From Flavobacterium sp. (GTDB lineage Bacteria; Bacteroidota; Bacteroidia; Flavobacteriales; Flavobacteriaceae), in the NCBI RefSeq assembly GCF_027484205.1, contig NZ_JAIXUB010000001.1, forward strand, positions 129,528-193,527: a DNA stretch of 64,000 nt, in the 5' to 3' direction. This document shows, in pieces, positions 43,352-51,259 of this stretch. Position numbers and translations under genes: made by a program. Numbering within the stretch: position 1 is the first letter of the stretch; the number at the start of each line of letters is the position of its first letter. Below the pieces are notes generated by a model. That model saw only the letters and a program-made list of their open reading frames with translations, was not told where the DNA came from and searched no databases.

Positions 43352-44254
43352 TTTTATGATGTTTTCAAGCGCTTCTTTAGCTGTTGGAAATTGAAACTTA
43401 AACCCTAATTCTTGTGCTCTTTTTGGAAGAATATTCTTGTTGTTGAAAAGTAGAATGTGCATCTCGCCTAGGATTAATTTCATAATGAACTGAGGAACAT
43501 TTGGCAAAAACAGAGGTCTTTTTAGTTGTTTTGCGATAGCTTTTGTCAACTCTTGATTGCTAATTGGATTAGGTGAAACAGCATTGATGATACCTTCTGT
43601 TTGATTTTGAATCACAAAGTAATACAAATTAGCAACATCCGTTAAATGAATCCATGATTGCATTTGCTTTCCTGAGCCAAAACCTGATCCAACATACATT
43701 TTTATTGGTTTTATCATCTCTAAAAGTGCACCTCCTTTTTCAGAAAAGACTACGCCAGTTCTTAGTTTGGACACTTTTAAATTTAACAATTTGAATTGAT
43801 TAGCGCTTTCCTCCCATTTTTGAACTACATGGCCGAGAAATGTATTGTCTATTTGGGTTGATGTTTCGTCGTAAATATTGGTATAGCTATCAGGATAAAT
43901 GGCTGTTCCGGAGGCTGAAATAAAATGTTTTACCTGATGTGGTGCTTTTTTGAGTAAATTGAAAAGTAAATTAGCAGACAAAACACGACTTTCTATTAAT
44001 TCTTGTTTGTATGAATTTGTCCATCGTTGCGAAATGGATGCGCCAGCAAGGTGAACAATAGTATCTACACCATCGAGGCAATTGTCATCAATTTTTCCTT
44101 CTTGTGGATTCCAATAAAAGCCATAGTAATTGGTTTTATTTTGGATTTTTTGTGGCGATGTTGTTAGATAGTGAACGGTGTGATTGTTTTTAAGAAGAAC
44201 TTCTACCAATTCTTTTCCAATTAAACCTGTTGCACCTGTAATTAAAACTTTCAT
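43349..44254 (-). CDS. TIGR01777-family NAD-dependent epimerase (YfcH-like)
   Basis: A 301-residue extended SDR: Rossmann motif TGATGLIGKEL (7-17), the segment VDTIVHLAGASI, and a C-terminal DUF1731 domain (PNVPQFIMKLILGEM, LPKRAQELGFKFQFPTA). The substrate is unknown; family members are linked to cell division and sugar nucleotides without firm biochemistry. Confidence 0.92.
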   Translation of the reverse strand: MKVLITGATGLIGKELVEVLLKNNHTVHYLTTSPQKIQNKTNYYGFYWNPQEGKIDDNCLDGVDTIVHLAGASISQRWTNSYKQELIESRVLSANLLFNLLKKAPHQVKHFISASGTAIYPDSYTNIYDETSTQIDNTFLGHVVQKWEESANQFKLLNLKVSKLRTGVVFSEKGGALLEMIKPIKMYVGSGFGSGKQMQSWIHLTDVANLYYFVIQNQTEGIINAVSPNPISNQELTKAIAKQLKRPLFLPNVPQFIMKLILGEMHILLFNNKNILPKRAQELGFKFQFPTAKEALENIIK

Positions 44255-44623
44255 TTCTTTTTTTAACCAAAATTACAATTTATGAATCAAAAATGTACGT
44301 TAATTGGTATTGGTTTAACTTTTGTTGAATTATTCTTTGGAGAAAGGTTTCCACGAAGACACTAAAGCACGAAGTTTTTTAAATACAGATTGCAAAGATT
44401 TTTTTGAAAAAATTTTTGATGAAAAGTTGTCACGAATTGCACGAATTTTCACTAATTAATTTGAAATTTGATTAAACGAATTTTCTCAAATTTATTTTAA
44501 TTTTATTGATGAAGTTTTTTGAGAATCTGAAACAATCCCGAAGTTTCGGGACAGATTAAAAAAATCCCAATCTCGTTTTAGAACGAGACGGGATTTTTTT
44601 ACAACTAAAACTATAAATAAATT
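44255..44623. other. Intergenic region with CACGAA-type degenerate repeats and terminator
   Basis: No coding frame. It holds CACGAAGACACTAAAGCACG (from 44352) and CACGAATTGCACGAATTTTC (from 44431), the same sequence style as 50790-51000 and 54900-54935. It also holds a CCCGAAGTTTCGGG hairpin (44537-44550) and a strong bidirectional terminator at 44558-44600. Confidence 0.75.
44558..44600 (-). terminator. Terminator of the PadR-PspC-GIN operon
   Basis: A long stem (ATCCC..TCTCGTT with AACGAGA.GGGAT; 44564-44594), T7 on both sides. It lies 24 nt after the GIN lipoprotein stop. Confidence 0.85.
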
Positions 44624-45355
44624 CTAAAGGCTTGAAACGCTTCCGCCAGAAGTTTCTTCTTTCACAATTGTTTTTGGCTTGTTAGTGTATTCAATGGAAC
44701 TTCCGCTTGATGCTTTTGCTTTTAACAAGACTCTTGGGTTTACTTCCGTAGAACTTCCGCTAGTTGACTGTGCAACTACTTCGTTTGCTAGAAGATTTCC
44801 TGCTTCAATTTCGCTACCGCTTGATGATGCTGAAGTGAATTTTAATGCTTTTCCAGATAATGTAATATTACTTCCACTTGTAGATTCACCAGAGATAGTA
44901 TCGAATTCAGCATTGATGTCTATTTCACTTCCGCTACTTGATTTTACATATACTTTAGAACCTTTTAGTACCGATGTACTTGATAAATTAGAACCACCTG
45001 TAGTTTCTAAACCTTCAATTAAAGGCATTGTAACTCTTACAAGTTCTTTCTCGGCGTTGTAAATATTTTCGTCTGATGAAATTACTAAAATTCCGTTTTC
45101 AACTTTTGTTGTGATGTGTTTTAGTAAATTTTCATCGGCTTCGACCTCAACTTTTACAACATCACCTTGTTCTACAACTACTTCTAAACCTCTATTAACT
45201 GAAATTTTAGTAAATGATTCTGATATTTTTCGTTGCTCAGTTTGAACGTTTCCGTTTCCTTTAACTCCTTCAAATACTTGATTACATGAAGCGAATAATA
45301 TGGCTACAACTGCTGCAAGTAATATTTTTGTGCAAAAAACTATAAATTTTATCAT
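44624..45355 (-). CDS. Head GIN-domain (DUF2807) lipoprotein
   Basis: A 243-residue lipoprotein (signal MIKFIVFCTKILLAAVVAIL, lipobox FASC near 24). The GIN domain forms a beta-solenoid with repeated SSGSE/TSGSN turns (from about 110 to 230). Third gene of the PadR-PspC-GIN operon, one codon after the PspC gene. It may bind an adhesin or envelope partner; no specific ligand is known to me. Confidence 0.9.
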   Translation of the reverse strand: MIKFIVFCTKILLAAVVAILFASCNQVFEGVKGNGNVQTEQRKISESFTKISVNRGLEVVVEQGDVVKVEVEADENLLKHITTKVENGILVISSDENIYNAEKELVRVTMPLIEGLETTGGSNLSSTSVLKGSKVYVKSSSGSEIDINAEFDTISGESTSGSNITLSGKALKFTSASSSGSEIEAGNLLANEVVAQSTSGSSTEVNPRVLLKAKASSGSSIEYTNKPKTIVKEETSGGSVSSL

Positions 45356-45357
45356 GA

Positions 45358-47103
45358 CTATTTAGTTTTAATGATTATTCCGTCTTTATTTATTGTTAAA
45401 CTTCCTTTTTCATCTTTTCCTCTTAAAGTTTGGATAACTTCTTTACCGTTCACTTTTACAGAAACCGTTTTGATAGAGTCATTTTCTTCGATTACATTGA
45501 TATCTTCCGTTTCGATTTCATCATTCTGAGAATCTTCATTTGGACAATTTAAACAATCTAATTCGGTACCTTTCACTTTATATTTATAACCTTCTGGACC
45601 ATAATAGTAATCGAAATCGGCGTTGTTTCCGCTTAAATATTGCTCTACATTCTCGTTAGGATAATATACAATTCCTTCTGGTAAATAAAGATAAACCTCA
45701 ACCATTTGACCTCTGAACTTATTCTTTGTTTCTGTAGTAAAATAGTTGTCAAGAATCAATTCGTTTCCTACAATTTTGTAATTATATTTAATTTTTTGAG
45801 CTCTTTGATTGGCTTCTGCAAATGATTTTCCTTGCGCTAATTTCTCAATTTGAACGTAAGGGAAAGCTTTATCCGTTTTTTTCAAATGAATGGTAACATT
45901 TGTAGAGTGAATTACTTCATTTCCAAGAGAATCTTGTACAATTCTATATTCGCTTCTATCTTCAATTCTTTTTGAATAGAAATCATTGTAGGCAAATCTT
46001 ACTTTTAAAGTATCCGTTGCTACAACAGTCATACTTTGTTTTTCTAATGCTTTTCCTGAATATGCCAATTGATTAGCTTCACTAATTCCTAATGAAATTA
46101 AAATTCCAATAGCTATAATCCAAATGGCTAACAAACTATATTTTGCAATATTCCCAATTGATTTTAAGTTAGTTACTAATAATTTCAAACCTAAAATGAT
46201 AAGAAAAAATAAGGGAATTCCTGCTGCAAGAAAGAATAAAATTCCTTGTGCCCAAATTGGTGTTTCTAATCCTATTGGTGTGTGAATAAATTCAACAATT
46301 TTGTTATCTGGCATTGATGAAGAGAACAACATAACAACAGAAACTATTGCGACTGCCAAAAAAATAATTGACGAAAAAACAACAATTAAAGCACCTAAAA
46401 CTTTAGCAAAAGCACCAAAAACAGATGTAAATGCACTTCCAATTTTAGTTCCTGCAGTTTCAGCACCAGATTTTATTTGGTTTCCCATTTTATCGTAATC
46501 TGCATTTTTAATTTTTTCAGATACGTTTTCAAACTCTTCTCTAACTTTCTTTTCAATATTAGAAATGGTTACTGGTTCACCTGTCATTTCTAATTTTTCA
46601 GAAGTTGTTATGGCTTTTGGTGTAGCTATCCAAAGGATTAAGTACACAATTAAAAACCAACCAAAACTAACTAATGCAAAAATCAAGAATATTATTTTTA
46701 TCCAAACAGCATCAATTCCAGTGTAATGACCTAAACCAGTACATACTCCTGCTATTATGCCTCTATCTTTATCACGGTATAATTTTTTAGTTTTATTTGG
46801 AACATAAAATGGTTCGTTTTTAGGAGTTTCAGCATCATCGTCAATGCGATAATCTTCTGGTTGTCCCATAACGGTAACTACTTGATCAACATCAACATTA
46901 TTGATAACATGTTTGTCGCTTTTTTGTCTTTCTGTAAAAAGTTCGGCAACACGCATTTCAATGTCTTTCATGATTTCATCTTTACCTGATGAATTTGAAA
47001 GTGAACGTTTTATAGCATCAAAATATCTTGATAACTTTTGGTATGCATCTTCATCTATGTGAAAAAATAAACCACCTATATTAATATTTACTGTTTTGTT
47101 CAT
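45358..47103 (-). CDS. PspC-domain envelope-stress membrane protein
   Basis: A 581-residue protein. The N-terminal cytoplasmic region (1-105, NINIGGLFFHIDEDAYQKL) precedes a PspC domain (about 108-167: RDKDRGIIAGVCTGLGHYTG and IDAVWIKIIFLIFAL), then further TM segments (about 230-345) and a long periplasmic C-terminal domain (350-581). PspC domains sense envelope stress. The PadR regulator encoded directly upstream should control it. Confidence 0.9.
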   Translation of the reverse strand: MNKTVNINIGGLFFHIDEDAYQKLSRYFDAIKRSLSNSSGKDEIMKDIEMRVAELFTERQKSDKHVINNVDVDQVVTVMGQPEDYRIDDDAETPKNEPFYVPNKTKKLYRDKDRGIIAGVCTGLGHYTGIDAVWIKIIFLIFALVSFGWFLIVYLILWIATPKAITTSEKLEMTGEPVTISNIEKKVREEFENVSEKIKNADYDKMGNQIKSGAETAGTKIGSAFTSVFGAFAKVLGALIVVFSSIIFLAVAIVSVVMLFSSSMPDNKIVEFIHTPIGLETPIWAQGILFFLAAGIPLFFLIILGLKLLVTNLKSIGNIAKYSLLAIWIIAIGILISLGISEANQLAYSGKALEKQSMTVVATDTLKVRFAYNDFYSKRIEDRSEYRIVQDSLGNEVIHSTNVTIHLKKTDKAFPYVQIEKLAQGKSFAEANQRAQKIKYNYKIVGNELILDNYFTTETKNKFRGQMVEVYLYLPEGIVYYPNENVEQYLSGNNADFDYYYGPEGYKYKVKGTELDCLNCPNEDSQNDEIETEDINVIEENDSIKTVSVKVNGKEVIQTLRGKDEKGSLTINKDGIIIKTK

Positions 47104-47108
47104 GATTG

Positions 47109-47438
47109 TTATTTTTGATTGGTTATGATGTTTACGGCGTCAGAAAGTTCTGTCCAAGTTCCGCTTAATTCGTTTAAAAATGTTTTTCCTAATTCGGTCA
47201 ACTCATAATATTTTCTTGGTGGACCCGAAGTTGATTCTTCCCAACGATAGTTGAGTAAACCGTCATTTTTTAATCTTGTCAATAGCGGATAAACTGTTCC
47301 CTCTACTACAAGCAATTTTGCGTTTTTTAAAGTGTCTAATATTTCAGAGGTGTAGGCTTCTTTTTCTTTTAATACAGATAAGATGCAGAACTCTAAAACA
47401 CCTTTTCGCATTTGGGCTTTTGTGTTTTCAATGTTCAT
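47109..47438 (-). CDS. PadR-family transcriptional regulator
   Basis: A 109-residue PadR: winged HTH (about 8-85: MRKGVLEFCILSVLKEKEAY, EGTVYPLLTRLKNDGLLNYR, GPPRKYYELTELG). Binds operators as a dimer and usually represses. First in an operon with the PspC and GIN genes, 5 nt before PspC, so it probably autoregulates the unit. Confidence 0.92.
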   Translation of the reverse strand: MNIENTKAQMRKGVLEFCILSVLKEKEAYTSEILDTLKNAKLLVVEGTVYPLLTRLKNDGLLNYRWEESTSGPPRKYYELTELGKTFLNELSGTWTELSDAVNIITNQK

Positions 47439-47535
47439 AATTCGATTTTGATTTTTTTAATTAAACTGTTCATTTTTTTGATTTAATCTGAATTTAGTTC
47501 AGATTCTGATGATGATTTTTGATGATTGAAACTTA

Positions 47536-47991
47536 TTATTTAAAGAATGGTATTGTTAAAGGATATTTATACTGTTCGCCATTAGATGCTTTTACTGCTG
47601 CATATATGATTAATATGAATTCAAATACTTTTAGAAACATAAAAAGTACGAAAGCTACAATTGCAATTCCTATTAAAGTTGTGATTTTTTGATTATGAAA
47701 ACCATTAAAATCAACTTCAAAATTACTGAAGGTACAATTGGTTCCTATCAAATCTACAAACCCATAGATTAAAAGTGGCAAAGAAATTAAAACTAAAATT
47801 GCACTGTATGCAAAAATACTTAACTGAAAATTTAATATTTGTTTTCCATTATAGTCAACAAATTCAGAATCGTTTTTTTTAGCACTCCATATAATTATAG
47901 GAGCAATAAAATTTCCTAATGGAAAAACATATTGAGCAAAGGAACTCAAATGTGTTACTGATGCAATGGTACGTTCGTTAGCTGGTGTCAT
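47536..47991 (-). CDS. DUF4870 membrane protein
   Basis: A 151-residue protein with four predicted TM helices and the DUF4870 N-terminus (ASVTHLSSFAQYVFPLGNFI, APIIIWSAKKNDSEFVDYNG, KQILNF). Function unknown. It lies 97 nt upstream of the PadR operon and in the same direction, so it may share its regulation. Confidence 0.88.
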   Translation of the reverse strand: MTPANERTIASVTHLSSFAQYVFPLGNFIAPIIIWSAKKNDSEFVDYNGKQILNFQLSIFAYSAILVLISLPLLIYGFVDLIGTNCTFSNFEVDFNGFHNQKITTLIGIAIVAFVLFMFLKVFEFILIIYAAVKASNGEQYKYPLTIPFFK

Positions 47992-48188
47992 TTTATTTTG
48001 ATTTTTGATGATGAATAAATTTTGATTTCAACAATACTATAGATAGCTTATTAATTTCTTATACAAAGATACAACCAAAAAAAGGTATTATGCATTACAA
48101 AGTACTTAAATTTAACATTTTATTAACATTATGATTTTAGTATGAGTGCATAGTATTTTTAGTATATTTACAACAAAATCAATACATC

Positions 48189-48641
48189 ATGGAATTTTCA
48201 CCTTCAAAATTGAATACTTTTTTATTTTTCAAATTACCCTCTGCTTTTTGGTGCGGCGTAAGAACAAAATACATTTCACCTGAAAAATGTGTTGCTACAG
48301 TAAAACACCGTTGGTTTAATCAGAATCCGTTTAATTCGATGTATTTTGCTGTACAAGCAATGGCTGCAGAGCTTACAACTGGCGCTTTAGTAATGTATCA
48401 AATAAAGAAAAGCGGTAAAAACATTTCGATGTTAGTTTCTAATAACAAAGGTAATTTTACCAAAAAAGCCAAAGGAAGAATTACTTTTACTTGCAATGAT
48501 GGCACTATAATTGAAGATGCTATCAAAAAAACCATCGCGACTGGTGAAGGACAAACACTTTGGCTAAAATCAATTGGTGTAGATGAAAAAGGCGACCAAG
48601 TTTCTGAAATGGATTTTGAATGGAGTGTTCGTGTAAAATAA
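48189..48641 (+). CDS. DUF4442 hotdog-fold protein
   Basis: A 150-residue protein with the DUF4442 hotdog pattern (AFWCGVRTKYISPEKCVATV, HRWFNQNPFNSMYFAVQAMA, AELTTGALVMY). The hotdog fold suggests a thioesterase-like or acyl-CoA-binding protein. No active-site motif can be named. Confidence 0.85.
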   Translation: MEFSPSKLNTFLFFKLPSAFWCGVRTKYISPEKCVATVKHRWFNQNPFNSMYFAVQAMAAELTTGALVMYQIKKSGKNISMLVSNNKGNFTKKAKGRITFTCNDGTIIEDAIKKTIATGEGQTLWLKSIGVDEKGDQVSEMDFEWSVRVK

Positions 48642-48708
48642 TTTATGATAGATTTTATAATTCTATTAACATTGCTTTTTATAAATTTGACAACAAATTA
48701 AATACATA

Positions 48709-49542
48709 ATGAAAAAAACAATCTTCCTAACTTTATTACTAATAACTACACTTTCTTACTCTCAAAAGAAAGAAAAAGTAAAAGGTTCAAAAATTGTAAC
48801 TACTGAAATAAAAAAAATTGAACCTTTTGAAGCTATTGAAGTTTTAGACAATATCGAAGTTTTCATAATAAAAGGAGCTGAATGTGGATTAGAAATTGAA
48901 GCAGACGATAATTTACATGACGCCATTGATATTGTTTTAAATGGTTCAACATTAAAATTATCTACTTTAAAAAATGCTTTTGGATATAAAAAACTAAGTG
49001 TTAGAATTACTTATAATGATAGTTTTAAATCAATCATCACAAGAAATGAATCTAGTGTAACAGCACTTGCTGATATTGAACTAGAAAATATTACTCTTAA
49101 AAGTTATGATGAATCTAAGTTGTTTATTAATTCTAAAGCAAAGAATTTTACTTTAATAATGGATGATAAATCTAAAATTGAATTGAATTCAAAAGCGGAT
49201 AAGTCTGCCATAACTTTGAGTAAAAATGCTAAACTAAAAGCTTTAATTACTTCTAAAGAATTGACTTTTGACATGTATCAAAAAACGGATGCTGTTATTG
49301 AAGGTGATTGCGATAACTTGAAACTTCGTTTAGATAACAATGCAACATTCAATGGAAAAAAATTAACTTCAAAAAACACCGAAGTCATAGCGGAATCATA
49401 TACTAATGCAAGTATTTTATGTACTTCAAATATAATTATAGAAGCATCAGGAAAATCAGAAATTGAATTGTATGGTGATCAAAAAGTAGAATTAAAACGA
49501 TTTGTAGATAGTGCTATTTTGAAGAAAAGGCCAACAAAATAA
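48709..49542 (+). CDS. Secreted GIN-domain (DUF2807) protein
   Basis: A 277-residue protein: signal peptide (MKKTIFLTLLLITTLSYS) and a GIN beta-solenoid (about 25-265) with repeated DxSKxxLNSKA-type turns. Distinct from the lipoprotein at 44624 but of the same fold. A -7 box TAAATTTG lies at 48682-48689, about 20 nt before the ATG. Confidence 0.87.
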   Translation: MKKTIFLTLLLITTLSYSQKKEKVKGSKIVTTEIKKIEPFEAIEVLDNIEVFIIKGAECGLEIEADDNLHDAIDIVLNGSTLKLSTLKNAFGYKKLSVRITYNDSFKSIITRNESSVTALADIELENITLKSYDESKLFINSKAKNFTLIMDDKSKIELNSKADKSAITLSKNAKLKALITSKELTFDMYQKTDAVIEGDCDNLKLRLDNNATFNGKKLTSKNTEVIAESYTNASILCTSNIIIEASGKSEIELYGDQKVELKRFVDSAILKKRPTK

Positions 49543-49623
49543 ATTTTTATAAAAAATAGTTTTCAAAATCTTTGTAAACTTGAATATTGTTATATATTTG
49601 CACTCGGAATTTATAACAAATTT

Positions 49624-49698
49624 CGGGGTGTAGCGTAGCCCGGTTATCGCGCCTGCTTTGGGAGCAGGAGGCCGCAGGTTCGAATCCTGCCACCCCGA
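49624..49698 (+). tRNA. tRNA-Pro(TGG)
   Basis: A complete cloverleaf: acceptor CGGGGTG/CACCCCG, D-arm, anticodon stem CCTGC/GCAGG with loop TTTGGGA (anticodon TGG at 49659-49661), and T-arm GCAGGTTCGAATCCTGC. CCA is not encoded. A terminator follows directly. Confidence 0.97.
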
Positions 49699-49701
49699 CA
49701 A

Positions 49702-49736
49702 AAAGCTGAACTTTTATTAGTTCGGCTTTTTTTTAT
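49702..49736 (+). terminator. Terminator of tRNA-Pro
   Basis: A 10-bp stem with one G.T pair (49702-49711 with 49720-49729), then T8. Confidence 0.85.
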
Positions 49737-49840
49737 TTTCGATAATTAAAATTTATATTAAAATAGTTTTTTGTCAAGTACTTTACATTAAAATATTTTA
49801 AGAAAAACTTACCTTTGCATTTCATAAAAACAAACAAGTC

Positions 49841-50788
49841 ATGTCTGATACAATAGAAAAAGTAAAATGTCTTATAATAGGTTCTGGTCCTGCTGGTTAT
49901 ACAGCGGCAATTTATGCAGCTAGAGCTAATATGAATCCTGTTTTATATCAAGGAACACAACCTGGTGGACAATTAACCACTACTAATGAAGTTGAAAACT
50001 GGCCCGGAAATCCTGAAGGAATTACCGGACCACAAATGATGATTGGTATTGAAGAACAAGCCAAACGTTTTGGAACTGATGTTCGTGATGGTTGGGCTAC
50101 AAAAGTAGATTTCTCTGGAGATATTCATAAAGTGTGGATTAATGACACTAAAGAAATTCACTGCGAAACGGTAATTATTTCAACTGGTGCAACGGCAAAA
50201 TATTTAGGTTTACCATCAGAACAACATTATTTGAATATGGGTGGTGGTGTTTCTGCTTGTGCGGTTTGCGACGGATTCTTTTACAGAAATCAAGAAGTTG
50301 TAATTGTTGGTGCTGGAGATTCTGCTTGTGAAGAAGCGCATTATTTATCTAAATTGTGTAAAAAAGTGACCATGTTGGTGAGAAGTGAGAAATTTAGAGC
50401 TTCTAAAATTATGGAACAACGTGTTAGAAATACAGAAAATATCACAATTTTAATGAACCACGATACCGTTGAAGTGTTAGGTGATGGTCAAGTTGTTACT
50501 AGCGTAAAAGCTTTAAACAAAACTACAAACGAAGAAATTGAAATTCCTGCAACTGGATTTTTTGTAGCTATTGGACATAAACCAAACACTGATATTTTTA
50601 AAGACTATATAACATTAGATGAAACTGGATATATTGTAAATATTCCTGGAACTTCTAAAACTAATGTTGCTGGAGTTTTTGTTGGTGGTGATGCTGCCGA
50701 CCATGTTTACAGACAAGCTATTACAGCTGCTGGAACGGGTTGTATGGCGGCTTTAGATGCTGAGAGATATTTAGCTGCAAAAGAGTAA
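49841..50788 (+). CDS. trxB: Thioredoxin reductase
   Basis: A 315-residue flavoprotein: FAD motif GSGPAG (15-20), redox-active CAVC (140-143), NADPH motif GAGDSACEEA, and C-terminal FAD site GDAADHVYRQ. It reduces thioredoxin with NADPH. A -7 box TACCTTTG lies at 49810-49817, about 23 nt before the ATG. Confidence 0.97.
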   Translation: MSDTIEKVKCLIIGSGPAGYTAAIYAARANMNPVLYQGTQPGGQLTTTNEVENWPGNPEGITGPQMMIGIEEQAKRFGTDVRDGWATKVDFSGDIHKVWINDTKEIHCETVIISTGATAKYLGLPSEQHYLNMGGGVSACAVCDGFFYRNQEVVIVGAGDSACEEAHYLSKLCKKVTMLVRSEKFRASKIMEQRVRNTENITILMNHDTVEVLGDGQVVTSVKALNKTTNEEIEIPATGFFVAIGHKPNTDIFKDYITLDETGYIVNIPGTSKTNVAGVFVGGDAADHVYRQAITAAGTGCMAALDAERYLAAKE

Positions 50789-50789
50789 T

Positions 50790-51000
50790 TTTTTACACGA
50801 ATTTCGCGAATTTTCACGAATTCTTTAAAACATAGATTTACTACGTCTGTTCGACCTTTGGTCTCGAGTCACGAACTATAAAAGTTGTTCCTTTTTGGAA
50901 TGGCTTTTTTTTTACACGAATTGCACAAATTTTCACGAATTTTTTGAACGTAGATTTCACTAACGATAAAAACTGTTCCTTTATCGGAATGGCTTTTTAT
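50790..51000 (+). repeat. Two tandem TTTTACACGAATT...GGAATGGCTTTTT units
   Basis: Unit 1 50790-50909, unit 2 50910-51000. Both contain CACGAATT-type blocks, a CGTAGATTT/CATAGATTT block and a final TGTTCCTTT..GGAATGGCTTTTT. Unit 1 has about 30 extra nt (TCTGTTCGACCTTTGGTCTC, then GAGTC) similar to the AACAGAGCGAAGC repeat family. A third, partial copy is at 54900-54970. Confidence 0.75.
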
Positions 51001-51012
51001 TTGGAAAAGTTT

Positions 51013-51204
51013 CTTGTGAAAACTGAATTTAGTGTTTAAAGATTACTATTTAGCCCTGATTGAAGTGGAAATCCTTTTTTTATTGCCTTCGAGAGCATTT
51101 CGACAAGCTCAATGTGACACCTCAGGCAACAAAAAAAGATTGAAACGAAAAGCAGGAATAAGGTCACGAAGCTTCGGGACAAAAACTCCCAAGCCATTCG
51201 CTCC
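51013..51204 (+). repeat. Structured dispersed element, copy E with upstream conserved block
   Basis: Core 51051-51204: TAGCCCTGATTGAAGTGGAA, a hairpin TTTTTTTATTGCCT/AGGCAACAAAAAAA whose loop carries ATGTGACACCTC, AAAGCAGGAA, a CACGAAGCTTCGGGACA hairpin, and CATTCGCTCC at the end. The upstream block CTTGTGAAAACTGAATTTAG matches copy D. An apparent open frame here (51032-51250) is only repeat sequence. Confidence 0.8.
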
Positions 51205-51210
51205 CAAAAA

Positions 51211-51238
51211 CAAAAAAACCGAACATTACTGCTCGGTT
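51211..51238 (-). terminator. Terminator of rho
   Basis: A 6-bp stem AACCGA/TCGGTT (51217-51222 with 51233-51238), then TTTTTTTG on the minus strand, 22 nt after the rho stop. Confidence 0.7.
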
Positions 51239-51259
51239 ATTTATATTTAATAATTAAAA

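Noticed and set aside
44679..45062. 127-codon open frame opposite the GIN lipoprotein gene
   Set aside because: It is the antisense of the SSGSE/TSGSN repeats; no start context, no family resemblance.
50790..51204. Insertion sequence remnant
   Set aside because: No transposase fragment in any frame and no terminal inverted repeats with target duplication could be seen.
51032..51250. Open frame of 72 codons on the plus strand after trxB
   Set aside because: It consists almost wholly of structured element E and its flanking repeat block; the frame is an accident of repeat sequence.
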